From the NCBI GenBank assembly GCA_044224905.1, contig JBGAJN010000002.1:930001-994000 (forward strand): a stretch of DNA of 64,000 nt, in the 5' to 3' direction. Made by a program: the position numbers and the translations under genes. Of the stretch, positions 27,269-36,239 are shown piece by piece. The DNA is from JBGAJN01 sp044224905 (GTDB lineage Bacteria; Verrucomicrobiota; Verrucomicrobiia; Limisphaerales; JBGAJN01). The notes beneath the pieces are model-generated. The model saw only the letters and a program-made list of their open reading frames with translations, made no database searches and was not told the DNA's origin. Each line of letters begins with the position of its first letter. The stretch's first letter is position 1.

Positions 27269-27481
27269 TCAGGTTAGCGGAGTGGATTCGGAGGTCTCGG
27301 CTTTGCGCGCGAGTTTCTTCACCGTCTCGACGCTTTTGGTTAACTCGTAGACGGCCTTCAGCAGTTCGTCCTTCATCGCCTTGTCGGCGATGCCGTTGAC
27401 GGCGGGCGTGAGCTTGAGCATCTCGGCGGAAATGGTGCCGCAGGTTTTCTTGATCGCATCGATGGCTTCGGTGGTGGTCAT
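27269..27481 (-). CDS. Small helical hypothetical protein between two Gfo/Idh genes
   Basis: Not recognised. It has 70 residues (MTTTEAIDAIKKTCG start), is Lys/Glu/Ala-rich and is predicted almost wholly helical, with a possible short coiled coil (LLKAVYELTKSVETVKKLA). It fits exactly between the two dehydrogenase genes, 24 bases after one and 7 bases before the other, on the same strand. That spacing supports a real gene in the operon. It could be a small partner of one dehydrogenase, but nothing shows this. Confidence 0.6.
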   Translation of the reverse strand: MTTTEAIDAIKKTCGTISAEMLKLTPAVNGIADKAMKDELLKAVYELTKSVETVKKLARKAETSESTPLT

Positions 27482-27505
27482 GCGCGAAGAATACGTGACG
27501 AAGAA

Positions 27506-28843
27506 TTACAGCGCCACCGTTTTGCCGGGAATCGCGACGGGATAATTTCCGTCCGCGTCCGGGAGCACCGGCGGCGTCATGTCCCACGAAACTTTTTCGG
27601 GCATGAGCTGGAGCTTGGAATTAATTGCTTCGTCCCACTCGACCATCTTGCCGGAATAAACCGCCATGCGGCCGAGGATCGCCGTCATCGTGCTCATCGC
27701 CGCGTGTTCGAGTTCGTTGTAGGGTTTGTTGTTCCGGATCGCTTCGATCAATGGATAATGCTCCAACTGATGTCCGTCTTCGGCCTTCTTCAGGCGATTC
27801 TCCCATGCGTTCGGTCCGGTAATGCGGAACAGTTTCCCTTGCACACCGAGGTCCGCACGGCCTTTGTTGCCGATGACGTGTTCGCTGGTGTCTTGATGCG
27901 TGCCGGCCTGCCCTTGACGGCATTGGCTGTACAACTTGCAGCCGTCTTCATACTCGTACTCGACGAAGAAGTGATCGAAGATCTGGCCGTGCATTTCCTT
28001 TTTGTTGCGCACCTGCCGGCCGCCCATGCCTTGGGCGCGGACAGGATGGCCGCGCTTGATCCAGTTCATGATATCGATGTTGTGGATGTGCTGGTCGACG
28101 ATGAAATCGCCGGAAATCCACGTGAAGTAATACCAATTGCGAATCTGGTATTGCAGTTCGCCTTCGCCGGGTAACCGTTCCAGACCCTCGCGCGCGTTGC
28201 CCAGCCAATAGCAACTCATCGACGTGATGTCACCCACGGCTCCGTCGTGAAGGCGTTTGACGATCTCTTGGTACGAAGACTGATGATGCCGCTGCAGGCC
28301 GACGCCGATCTTAAGATTCTTTTTCTTAGCTTCCTCTGCAGCAGCGAGCACGGTGCGAATGCCGGGGGCATCCACGGCGAGCGGTTTTTCCACGAACACA
28401 TTTTTCCCCTGACGCACGGCTTCCTTCAAATGATACGGATGAAATCCCTGCGGCGTAGTGACGAGGACGAGGTCGGCGAGCGCGATCGCTTCTCTGTAAG
28501 CGTCGAAACCGATGAACTGGTTCGCGAGTGAAACATCCACCTGATCGGGATGCTGGACTTTGAGAATGTTGAGACTCTTCTCCAAACGATCCTTCGCCAC
28601 GTCGGCCATCGCGACGAGCTTGGTACCAGGGCTCACGTTGAGATTCTGATTCGCCGCGCCGGTCCCGCGACCTCCGCAACCCACGAGCGCAAGCTTGATC
28701 GTGTCACTGCCCGCCGCGTGGGCAAAACGTTCGATCGGCAGGGTGCTGAGCAGCGCGCCGCTGGCGGCTGCGGTCGAAGCAGTGTGCAGAAACGAGCGGC
28801 GGTTCAATTGGGTTTCGTTGGGCTTCGATGATTTAGAATTCAT
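27506..28843 (-). CDS. Tat-exported Gfo/Idh/MocA-family oxidoreductase
   Basis: A 445-residue dehydrogenase-fold protein with a twin-arginine leader (NRRSFLHTASTAAASGALL), then the Rossmann loop GCGGRGTGAA, the catalytic-Lys motif EKPLAVD, and the C-terminal domain containing WYYFTWISGDFIVDQHIHN. Such Tat-exported members are multiplied in planctomycetes and verrucomicrobia, and their substrates are mostly unknown sugars or cyclitols. Since free NAD(P) is absent from the periplasm, the cofactor is probably bound before export. It heads a minus-strand run with the 70-residue ORF, its paralogue and possibly msrP. Confidence 0.92.
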   Translation of the reverse strand: MNSKSSKPNETQLNRRSFLHTASTAAASGALLSTLPIERFAHAAGSDTIKLALVGCGGRGTGAANQNLNVSPGTKLVAMADVAKDRLEKSLNILKVQHPDQVDVSLANQFIGFDAYREAIALADLVLVTTPQGFHPYHLKEAVRQGKNVFVEKPLAVDAPGIRTVLAAAEEAKKKNLKIGVGLQRHHQSSYQEIVKRLHDGAVGDITSMSCYWLGNAREGLERLPGEGELQYQIRNWYYFTWISGDFIVDQHIHNIDIMNWIKRGHPVRAQGMGGRQVRNKKEMHGQIFDHFFVEYEYEDGCKLYSQCRQGQAGTHQDTSEHVIGNKGRADLGVQGKLFRITGPNAWENRLKKAEDGHQLEHYPLIEAIRNNKPYNELEHAAMSTMTAILGRMAVYSGKMVEWDEAINSKLQLMPEKVSWDMTPPVLPDADGNYPVAIPGKTVAL

Positions 28844-28911
28844 GGTGCGGTATTACGTTGGTGAAGCGAGGGGAGTTTGCGTCGAAGCGGGCGGGTGTCC
28901 AAGTGGAAAAC

Positions 28912-28937
28912 AAAAGCGGCGGTCGACGACCGCCGCT
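28912..28937 (-). terminator. Rho-independent terminator of the SGNH hydrolase gene
   Basis: AGCGGCGGTC and its complement (28915-28924 and 28928-28937) form a 10-bp GC-rich stem with a 3-base loop. On the minus strand it is followed by TTTTGTTTT. It lies 26 bases beyond the stop at 28963, so the hydrolase is separated from the dehydrogenase operon. Confidence 0.88.
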
Positions 28938-28962
28938 CGCGATTGCGGAGAGGCGGTCGTGC

Positions 28963-29679
28963 TTACTTCTTGGGCAAGGCGGCCTCGATGCTGCGCGCGA
29001 CCTGTTGTGCGAGATACGCGGAACCTTCGGGAGTGAAATGCACGTTGGCGGGACGTTGAATTTTTGCGATGTCTTTCGCGGCCCACGCGTTCAGGTCGTC
29101 AATTGCCACGCCGTTTTCGTCCATGACCTTTTTCGCGGCGGCGTTGTAAGTGAGCACGTCTTCTGTCTTGCGCGGCGGATTCATATCCGCGGTGGGAACG
29201 GGAGTGGTGGTGCACCAAATCAGTTTCGCGCCGGTCGTCTTCAATTGCTTCACGAGCTCGCGAAGATTCTTTTCGTAGGCTTCCACTTCCACCTGATGTT
29301 TGCCGTCGGGCATGAACTTCAAGTCGTGCAGTCCCCAGTTAAAATGGATCACGTCCCATTTGCCGTCGCCGAGCCACTTCGACAAGTTCGCTGTGCCGTT
29401 GGTAGTGGGGCCGCCGTTGGTGGGAATGCGGTGCACGTTGGCTTTTCCAGCGAGCAGTTTGCGCGTGTCGAGCGTGTAACCGATCGAGATTGAGTCGCCA
29501 ATCAACAGGACGCGCGGCAGGCCGGGAACATCGTCGATTTTCGCGAACGCCGGATCGACGGCGCGTTTGACGGGGGCCTTTGTCGCGGCCGTCTTTTTCT
29601 TGGGAGCTTCTTGGGCGGAAGCGAGGGACGTGCAAATTAGGAGGCTGGCGGCGAGCGCGAGCGCGGCAGGGATTTTCAT
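28963..29679 (-). CDS. Secreted SGNH/GDSL-type hydrolase
   Basis: A 238-residue protein with a Sec signal peptide (IPAALALAASLLICTSLASA) and a Lys/Ala-rich linker. A compact SGNH fold follows: LLIGDSISIGY (nucleophile Ser), PTNGGPTTNG, HFNWGLHDLKF, and the Asp/His end block VHFTPEGSAYLAQQVA. It is probably an extracytoplasmic esterase on acetylated glycans, but the substrate is unproven. It has its own terminator and is divergent from the thiol protein gene. Confidence 0.88.
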   Translation of the reverse strand: MKIPAALALAASLLICTSLASAQEAPKKKTAATKAPVKRAVDPAFAKIDDVPGLPRVLLIGDSISIGYTLDTRKLLAGKANVHRIPTNGGPTTNGTANLSKWLGDGKWDVIHFNWGLHDLKFMPDGKHQVEVEAYEKNLRELVKQLKTTGAKLIWCTTTPVPTADMNPPRKTEDVLTYNAAAKKVMDENGVAIDDLNAWAAKDIAKIQRPANVHFTPEGSAYLAQQVARSIEAALPKK

Positions 29680-29839
29680 AGTCCTTGGCTGACGGCGAAG
29701 CTGACGATGGAATTCAAGGGTAGACTCTGAGTTTCGGCATGTGGGAATTGTCCGACACGTCGTTCCCCTAGGTCCTACAAGCGAATCATCGTTCCCCCGA
29801 TGTCGAAAACTGTGCCCGTCGCCGATGCTTCATGCGCGA

Positions 29840-30520
29840 ATGGAATCGCGTATTGATAACCGCACCTCGAATGGTGCCCCAGTCGGTCCGGCGGGAAAAA
29901 CGTTTTCTCGCCGGCTGGCTGGGTTCGGTATTTTCTGGGCGCTGGCCTTGGTCTTCGGCAGCGCGCTGATGCTCCGCTATGCCTACACTCCGGGAGCGAT
30001 GACGACTCCGCCGGTGTGTTGGCCGGCGGAGAGTCGCGCGGTTCTCTCGCCGGCGCCGTACACTCTCTTGATCTTCGTGCACCCGCATTGTCCCTGTACT
30101 CGGGCGACGATCGCGGAACTTGACCGTCTCATGACGCTGGGCCACCACCGCCTGCAGGCGCAAGTGTGGTTCGCCATCCCGGAAGGCCAGGACGAACGTT
30201 GGGGTAAAACCGAGCTTTGGCGTTCCGCGGAAAGAATTCCCGGGGTAACTGTGATCGCCGATCGGGCGGGCGTTGAAGCCGAGCGTTTCCACGCGGCGAC
30301 CTCCGGCGAAGCCATTCTTTATGATTCAAAAGGAGCGCTGGCGTTCTATGGCGGAATTACGAGAGCACGCGGTCATGCCGGCGACAATGCCGGGAGTGAC
30401 ATCATTCGTGCGCGGGTGCGCAACGAACCGATCGAGCAGCGAACGGTGCCAGTCTTTGGCTGCTCGCTCGCGAACCCAGCGCTCCCCACGAACATTTCGT
30501 CCTCACCCGCTGAACCGTGA
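29840..30520 (+). CDS. Thioredoxin-fold membrane protein with a CPC motif (RedB-like)
   Basis: From ATG 29840 (MESRIDNRTSNG) it has 226 residues. A membrane anchor at about 25-45 (FGIFWALALVFGSALML) is followed by a periplasmic domain. The redox motif reads VHPHCPCTRATIAELDRL, placing CPC at the start of the first helix in a thioredoxin-like fold, and YDSKGALAFYGGIT fits the later beta-hairpin. It resembles proteins annotated RedB in planctomycetes and verrucomicrobia. The stop overlaps the start of the histidine kinase by 4 bases (GTGA), so the two are translationally coupled. It may report thiol or oxidant state to that kinase, which is inference only. Confidence 0.72.
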   Translation: MESRIDNRTSNGAPVGPAGKTFSRRLAGFGIFWALALVFGSALMLRYAYTPGAMTTPPVCWPAESRAVLSPAPYTLLIFVHPHCPCTRATIAELDRLMTLGHHRLQAQVWFAIPEGQDERWGKTELWRSAERIPGVTVIADRAGVEAERFHAATSGEAILYDSKGALAFYGGITRARGHAGDNAGSDIIRARVRNEPIEQRTVPVFGCSLANPALPTNISSSPAEP

Positions 30521-33222
30521 CCACTGCGATTCATCCCAATTCGAAAGTTATCGCGCGCACGGAGGCATTGCTGGAGGCGCGGCGGACCAGCATTCACGGC
30601 CGAACGGATCGCCTGTTTGCCCTGCTGTTGGCTCTCCAGTGGCTCGGCGGGATCGCGATGGCGCTGTGGCTCTCTCCGCGAACGTGGAGCGGCGATCGCA
30701 GCGAGGTGCATGTGCACGTGTGGGCCGCCGTATTGATGGGCGGGGTGGTTTCGAGTTTTCCGATCATGCTCGCGGTGTTGCATCCGGGACGGCCGCTGAC
30801 TCGCCACGCGATTGCCGTGACGCAAATGCTTACCTCCGGCCTGTTGATTCATTTGTCGGGCGGTCGGATCGAGACCCACTTTCACGTTTTCGGATCGCTG
30901 GCGTTCCTCTCGTTTTATCGCGACTGGCGTGTGCTGGTGACGGCGTCGGCCGTGGTGGCGGTGGACCATTTCGTGCGCGGCGTTTTCTGGCCGCAGTCGG
31001 TCTTCGGGGTGTTGACGGCGAGTTACTGGCGCTGGTTGGAACACGTCGGCTGGGTGCTTTTCGAGGATTCATTTCTCTTCGCGTCGATCGCGCAGAGCAA
31101 CGCGCAGATGCGCGACGTCGCAGCGCAGCAAGCGCGTCTGGAAAACGTCAATGAAGGAATCGAACAGCAGATCACCGCGCGCGTTTCAGATCTTGAGGCG
31201 GAGATTGCCGAGCGGCGGCGGGTGGAACAGGAGCGCGACCGCTTCTTCGACGCGTCGTTGGATCTGATGTGCGTTTGCCACGTGGACGGTTCGTTTCGGC
31301 GGGTCAACCGCGCATTCGAGCGCACCCTTGGTTGGACGGTGGAGGAATTGCTGGATCAACCGTTCATCCGGTTGTTTCATCCGGATGATCGTTCGGAGAC
31401 CATGGTGCGGGTCGATCTGCTTACGGAGGGTGTTCCGGTGGTGGATTTCGAGAATCGCTGCCTTTGCAAGGATGGTTCGTATCGCTGGATTTCGTGGACC
31501 GCCACCACTGTCGAACCCAATGGGCTTTTCTTCCCGTGCGGTCGTGACGTCACGGAGCGCAAGCGTTCCGAGGAAGAATTGCATCGCTCGCTGAAAGAGT
31601 TGGCGAACTTGCAATACGCTTTGGACAAGCACTCGATCGTGGGCATCACGGATTCGCACGGCGCCATCGTTTACGCGAACGACAAGTTCTGCGAGCTCTC
31701 CAAATACCCGCGTGAGGAACTGTTGGGACAGAATCATCGCATCCTCAATTCCGGCCTTCATCCCAGGGAGTTTATGACGAACCTCTGGCAAACAATCGCT
31801 CGGGGGAATGTGTGGCACGGGGAGATTCGCAATCGCGCCAAGGACGGTTCCTTGTATTGGGTGAACACCACCATTGTTCCCATTCTGAACAATGTCGGAA
31901 AGCCCTACCAATACGTCTCCATCCGCACCGATCTGACGCAGCGTAAGACGGCGGAGGAGGCCCTGAAGGAATCGCAGAGGTTTCTACAATCGAGCCTCGA
32001 CGCGTTGTCCGCTCACATTGCGATTCTCGACGAGACCGGCCGCATCGTCGCCGTGAATGCGGCGTGGGAGCAATTCGCCGACGCGAATGAAGCGAAGGCG
32101 GGTTTTTGCGGCATTGGCGCAAACTACGTGGACGTTTGCGAGCGAGCGGTCGGCGAATGTTCCCCGGCGGCGCACGCTGTAGCGCGCGGAATTCGGGAAC
32201 TTATCGCCCGCGAGCGGGACGACTTTCATCTCGAGTACGCCTGTCACAGCCCCACCGAGCAGCGCTGGTTTATGCTGCGGGTGACGCGGTTCCGTGGCGA
32301 TGGCGCGGTGCGCGTGGTGGTGGCTCATGAAAACGTTACGGATCGGAAGCTGCAGGAGCAACAAACAGCGGACTTGCAGCAGCAGTTGGTGGATGCGTCC
32401 CGCCAGGCGGGCATGGCGGAAGTGGCGACCGGAGTTCTGCACAATGTCGGCAACGTGCTCAACAGCGTGAACGTCTCCGCGACGGTGATTGCGGAAGCCG
32501 TGACACAGGGATCATTTGGCCACCTCGACAATGTCGTCGCCATGTTGCGCGAGCACCCGGAGGACTTGGGAACTTTTCTGGCGGCGGATTCGCGCGGTAA
32601 GCGGTTGCTTGGATTCATGGAGCAACTGGCCGAGCACCAGGACAGCGAGCTAACCTCGATGCTGCAAGAACTCGAGTTGCTTCGGAAGAATATCGAACAC
32701 ATCAAAGACATCGTCGCGATGCAGCAGAGCTACGCGATGGCCTCGGGCGTCACGGAGCGTATCAAGATGAGCGACCTCATCGAGGACGCGTTGCAGATTA
32801 ACGAAGCTGCGTTGCGACGCCACGAGGTGACAGTCTCTCGCGAGATTGCTGACCTGGCGCCTGTCGTTGTCGACAAGCACAAGGTTTTGCAGATTCTCAT
32901 CAACCTCCTGCGCAATGCCAAATATGCCTGCGATGAAGCGGGCCGCCCCGACAAGCGCATCGCGGTCCGGCTGAGCAATGGAGGAGATCGTCTGCGCGTG
33001 GAGGTTTCCGACAACGGTGTTGGCATTCCGTCGGAAAATCTCACGCGAATTTTCAATCACGGTTTCACCACCCGCAAGGACGGTCACGGTTTTGGACTGC
33101 ACAGTGGCGCGCTCGCCGCCAAGGAAATGGGCGGCTCCCTGGCCGGTCATAGTGACGGCCCGGGACTCGGTGCAACCTTCATCCTTGAGTTACCACACCA
33201 TCCACCCACCACATGGTCATGA
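30517..33222 (+). CDS. Membrane PAS histidine kinase with a His-rich sensor domain
   Basis: A 901-residue kinase. Residues about 30-195 form several membrane helices with clustered histidines: VHVHVW (H65, H67), RIETHFHVF (H121, H123) and VAVDHFVRG (H151). A similar module occurs on some chemotaxis receptors. A coiled coil at about 200-245 leads to three PAS domains (about 245-350, 365-475 and 490-610). The transmitter has its phospho-acceptor in GVLHNVGNVLNSV (about H642) and HATPase motifs NLLRNAKYA (N800), DNGVGIP and GHGFGLHSGALAA. The GTG start overlaps the upstream stop. Its end overlaps the next gene by 10 bases. The signal could be metal, haem or redox, but is not shown. Confidence 0.9.
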   Translation: MTTAIHPNSKVIARTEALLEARRTSIHGRTDRLFALLLALQWLGGIAMALWLSPRTWSGDRSEVHVHVWAAVLMGGVVSSFPIMLAVLHPGRPLTRHAIAVTQMLTSGLLIHLSGGRIETHFHVFGSLAFLSFYRDWRVLVTASAVVAVDHFVRGVFWPQSVFGVLTASYWRWLEHVGWVLFEDSFLFASIAQSNAQMRDVAAQQARLENVNEGIEQQITARVSDLEAEIAERRRVEQERDRFFDASLDLMCVCHVDGSFRRVNRAFERTLGWTVEELLDQPFIRLFHPDDRSETMVRVDLLTEGVPVVDFENRCLCKDGSYRWISWTATTVEPNGLFFPCGRDVTERKRSEEELHRSLKELANLQYALDKHSIVGITDSHGAIVYANDKFCELSKYPREELLGQNHRILNSGLHPREFMTNLWQTIARGNVWHGEIRNRAKDGSLYWVNTTIVPILNNVGKPYQYVSIRTDLTQRKTAEEALKESQRFLQSSLDALSAHIAILDETGRIVAVNAAWEQFADANEAKAGFCGIGANYVDVCERAVGECSPAAHAVARGIRELIARERDDFHLEYACHSPTEQRWFMLRVTRFRGDGAVRVVVAHENVTDRKLQEQQTADLQQQLVDASRQAGMAEVATGVLHNVGNVLNSVNVSATVIAEAVTQGSFGHLDNVVAMLREHPEDLGTFLAADSRGKRLLGFMEQLAEHQDSELTSMLQELELLRKNIEHIKDIVAMQQSYAMASGVTERIKMSDLIEDALQINEAALRRHEVTVSREIADLAPVVVDKHKVLQILINLLRNAKYACDEAGRPDKRIAVRLSNGGDRLRVEVSDNGVGIPSENLTRIFNHGFTTRKDGHGFGLHSGALAAKEMGGSLAGHSDGPGLGATFILELPHHPPTTWS

Positions 33223-35042
33223 CAACTAAGCCCTCAGCGGCATCGAACCGGCGCGTGCTGGTCGTAGACGATAATCGTGCGATTCACGATGACTTCCGGA
33301 AAATTCTCGGCGGCGGCAGCGCGGGGGCGAAAGCGCTCGAAGCGGCGGCAGCGGATTTATTCGGTGGTCGAGCGTCCGCCCTCGCACAACCGACGTTCGA
33401 GTTGCAATCCGTGATGCAAGGGCAGGAAGCGCTGGCAATGGTCCAGCAGGCCGTCAGATCCGGTCAGCGCTTCGCCGTGGCGTTCGTGGATGTGCGCATG
33501 CCGCCGGGCTGGGATGGCATCGAGACCACCGCGAAATTGTGGGAGGCCGATCCGGATCTGCAGATCGTCATTTGCACCGCGTATTCCGATTACTCGTTGG
33601 ACGACATTCTCCGCAAGCTCGGGCAAACGGATCGTTTGGTGATTCTCAAAAAGCCCTTCGACAACGTCGAGGTGCGACAGCTCGCCAATGCACTGACCGA
33701 GAAGTGGTGTCTGCTGCAGGGAGCGAAGGGGAAGATCGAAGATCTCGAACGGATGGTTGGCGAGCGCACCATCGCTTTGACCAAGAGCGAAGCCCGTTTC
33801 CGGATCATCGCGGAAAATGCGGCCGACTTGATCGCGGTTGTCGATCCGGAGGGCAATCGCATTTACAACAGCCCTTCTTACAAAAAGGTTCTCGACCTGT
33901 CGCCGGAGGAGTTGGCGCGAACATCGGCGTTCGATCAAGTTCATCCGGACGATCGGCCGAAAGTGATCGCCGCGACGCAGTCCTGCGCGCAGACCGGTGT
34001 GGGACAGATGTTGGATTATCGGATGCAGCATCGCGATGGCTCGTGGAGGGTGATCGAGTCGCAGAGCACGCCGGTGTTTCGTTCGGACGGGACCGTTGAA
34101 CATCTCGTGATCGTTGCGCGTGACATCACCGCGCGAAAGCATGCCGAGGATGAGCGCGCCAGCATGGAGATCGAATTGCGCCATGCGCAAAAGATGGAAT
34201 CCATTGGCCAGCTCGCCGCCGGCATCGCGCATGAGATCAACACCCCGACCCAATACATCGGTGACAACATTCGGTTTCTTCAAGACGCCTTCAGCGATCT
34301 GTGCCTGCTGCTCGGGGCCTACGGCCGGTTTTTGGAGAAGGCCAGGGAAGGTTTCGTCGATGCCGCTTTGATCGATGAGGCCGACCGCGCGGCGTCCACA
34401 GCGGACGTGACTTACCTTGCCCGGGAAATTCCCAAGGCCATCGAACAGTCTCTCCAAGGCATCGGTCGCGTCTCGAAAATCGTCCGTGCTATGAAGGAGT
34501 TTTCCCATCCGGGCGTGGAGGAAAAGGTGCCCGTCGATTTGAATCACGCGATCGAAAGCACGCTGACGGTGGCGACCAATGCGCTGAAGTATGTGGCCAA
34601 CGTCGTCACTGAATTCGATCCCAGCTTGCCTCAAGTCCCGTGTCTTCCCGGTGAGTTTAATCAGGTGATCCTGAACGTTGCCATCAATGCCGCTCATGCG
34701 ATCGGGGATGTTGTCGGTGACGGCAGCAAGGGCAAAGGCACCATCACCGTGACCACGCGTCGCTTGCCGGACGCGGCGGAAATTCGAATTCGTGACACGG
34801 GCGCGGGGATTCCGGTGGCGATTCGTCGGCGTATCTTTGATCCGTTCTTCACCACTAAACCGGTCGGTCAGGGAACGGGGCAGGGGCTGGCGATCGTTCA
34901 TTCCGTCGTGGTCGAGAAACATGGCGGAACCATCGACTTTGAATCCGAGGTCGGTGTCGGTACGACTTTCATCATTCGGCTGCCGTTGGTTGCCAGCGGC
35001 AAAAAAACGGCGCCGCCAACCGGCCCAAGGAGTTCTCCGTGA
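33213..35042 (+). CDS. REC-PAS-histidine kinase (hybrid, N-terminal receiver)
   Basis: A 609-residue soluble kinase with a receiver at the front: VVDDNRAIH, the phospho-acceptor Asp in AFVDVRMPPGWDG (about D93), TAYSDYS and KKPFDN. A PAS domain follows at about 195-305, then HisKA with LAAGIAHEINTPTQYIGDN (about H340) and HATPase_c (NAAHAIGD, DTGAGIP, GQGTGQGLAIVHS). The receiver has an unusual insert of about 45 residues after the first helix. The start at 33213 overlaps the preceding kinase, and ATG 33219 is an alternative. It is well placed as the second step of a phosphorelay fed by the membrane kinase. Confidence 0.92.
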   Translation: MVMTTKPSAASNRRVLVVDDNRAIHDDFRKILGGGSAGAKALEAAAADLFGGRASALAQPTFELQSVMQGQEALAMVQQAVRSGQRFAVAFVDVRMPPGWDGIETTAKLWEADPDLQIVICTAYSDYSLDDILRKLGQTDRLVILKKPFDNVEVRQLANALTEKWCLLQGAKGKIEDLERMVGERTIALTKSEARFRIIAENAADLIAVVDPEGNRIYNSPSYKKVLDLSPEELARTSAFDQVHPDDRPKVIAATQSCAQTGVGQMLDYRMQHRDGSWRVIESQSTPVFRSDGTVEHLVIVARDITARKHAEDERASMEIELRHAQKMESIGQLAAGIAHEINTPTQYIGDNIRFLQDAFSDLCLLLGAYGRFLEKAREGFVDAALIDEADRAASTADVTYLAREIPKAIEQSLQGIGRVSKIVRAMKEFSHPGVEEKVPVDLNHAIESTLTVATNALKYVANVVTEFDPSLPQVPCLPGEFNQVILNVAINAAHAIGDVVGDGSKGKGTITVTTRRLPDAAEIRIRDTGAGIPVAIRRRIFDPFFTTKPVGQGTGQGLAIVHSVVVEKHGGTIDFESEVGVGTTFIIRLPLVASGKKTAPPTGPRSSP

Positions 35043-36217
35043 AACGCATTATTTTCGTCGATGATCAGCCGCTGGTGTTGCAGGGCCTGCAACGGATGCT
35101 TCGCTCCATGCGCCAGGAGTGGGAAATGGAATTCGTCGACAGTGGCGCGAAGGCGTTGGAGCGAATGGCCGCGCAATCGTTTGATGTCGTCGTGTCCGAT
35201 ATGCGCATGCCCAGCATGAACGGCGTCCAGTTGCTCGAACGCGTGGCGAAATTGTATCCAAAAATGGTCCGCCTTATTCTGTCGGGCTACGCGGATCGCG
35301 ATTTGACGCTCCAGTGTGTCGGCACCGCGCACCAGTTCATCGCCAAGCCGTGCGATCCGGCGGCGCTGAAGTCCACCATCGAGCGCGCGTCGCATCTGGA
35401 CGACTCGTTGAAGAGCGAGCGTCTGAAGGAATTTGTCGGGCGCATGGAGTTCCTTCCGAGCGTCCCGGCGATTTACGTGAGCATCGTGGAGAAGTTGAAT
35501 TCGCCCGACGCCACGATCGAGGATGTCGGCAACATCATCATCAAGGACGTGGGCATGACCGCGAAGATTCTGAAGCTGGTCAACTCGGCGTTCTTCGGAA
35601 TGGGGCACCCGGTTTCGAGTCCGTTGGAAGCGTCGTTCTTCATCGGCGTGGACACGATCAAGGCGCTGGTCCTGTGCATTCATGCGTTCGCGCAATTTGA
35701 TCAACGCAAGCTCGGAGGATTGGACATCACGGCGTTGATGGACCACAGCATGCGGACGGGCGCCCGGGCGAAGTTCATCGCCCAACAGGTTGAAGCCTCG
35801 CCCAAGGTCGCCGACGACTGCTTCGTGTCGGGCTTGCTGCATGACACGGGCAAACTCGTGCTCGCGGCGAACCATCCGGAGGACTATGCCCGCGTGATTG
35901 GCTTGGTGGCCAATGACGGCGTTCCCTGGCATCAAGCCGAGCAACAAATATTCGGCGCTGATCACGGCACTGTCGGCGGATACTTACTGGGTTTGTGGGG
36001 GCTGCCCGTTCCCGTGGTGGAAGCGATCGCGCTTCATCACACGCCTGGAGTGATCTTGAATCCAGTCTTCAGCCCGTTGGCGGCGGTTCATGTGGCGAAC
36101 GCGCTGGAACGCACTGACCAAGGCGACGCGCAACTCGACAACGAATACGTGCGGGCGGTCGGACTCGAAGGCTTCGTGGAGGAATGGCGCACCAATCTGG
36201 GCTCCGCTGCCGCGTAA
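35039..36217 (+). CDS. REC-HDOD response regulator
   Basis: A 392-residue protein with a receiver domain (FVDDQPLVLQG, acceptor Asp in VVVSDMRMPSMNG at about D54, KPCDPA) followed by an HDOD domain at about 135-330 (LPSVPAIYVSIVEKLNSP, KDVGMTAKILKLVNSAFFG). An HD-like segment SGLLHDTGKLVLA is retained within the HDOD part. HDOD outputs are non-catalytic scaffolds in many signalling and motility systems, and some affect c-di-GMP or gene expression. GTG 35039 overlaps the upstream stop, so it is translationally coupled to the REC-PAS kinase. Confidence 0.92.
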   Translation: MKRIIFVDDQPLVLQGLQRMLRSMRQEWEMEFVDSGAKALERMAAQSFDVVVSDMRMPSMNGVQLLERVAKLYPKMVRLILSGYADRDLTLQCVGTAHQFIAKPCDPAALKSTIERASHLDDSLKSERLKEFVGRMEFLPSVPAIYVSIVEKLNSPDATIEDVGNIIIKDVGMTAKILKLVNSAFFGMGHPVSSPLEASFFIGVDTIKALVLCIHAFAQFDQRKLGGLDITALMDHSMRTGARAKFIAQQVEASPKVADDCFVSGLLHDTGKLVLAANHPEDYARVIGLVANDGVPWHQAEQQIFGADHGTVGGYLLGLWGLPVPVVEAIALHHTPGVILNPVFSPLAAVHVANALERTDQGDAQLDNEYVRAVGLEGFVEEWRTNLGSAAA

Positions 36218-36239
36218 ACGACGACTCAATAGAACAATT

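Noticed and set aside
33357..34922. A 521-codon minus-strand frame opposite the REC-PAS kinase
   Set aside because: Shadow of a clear kinase gene; no recognisable domain.
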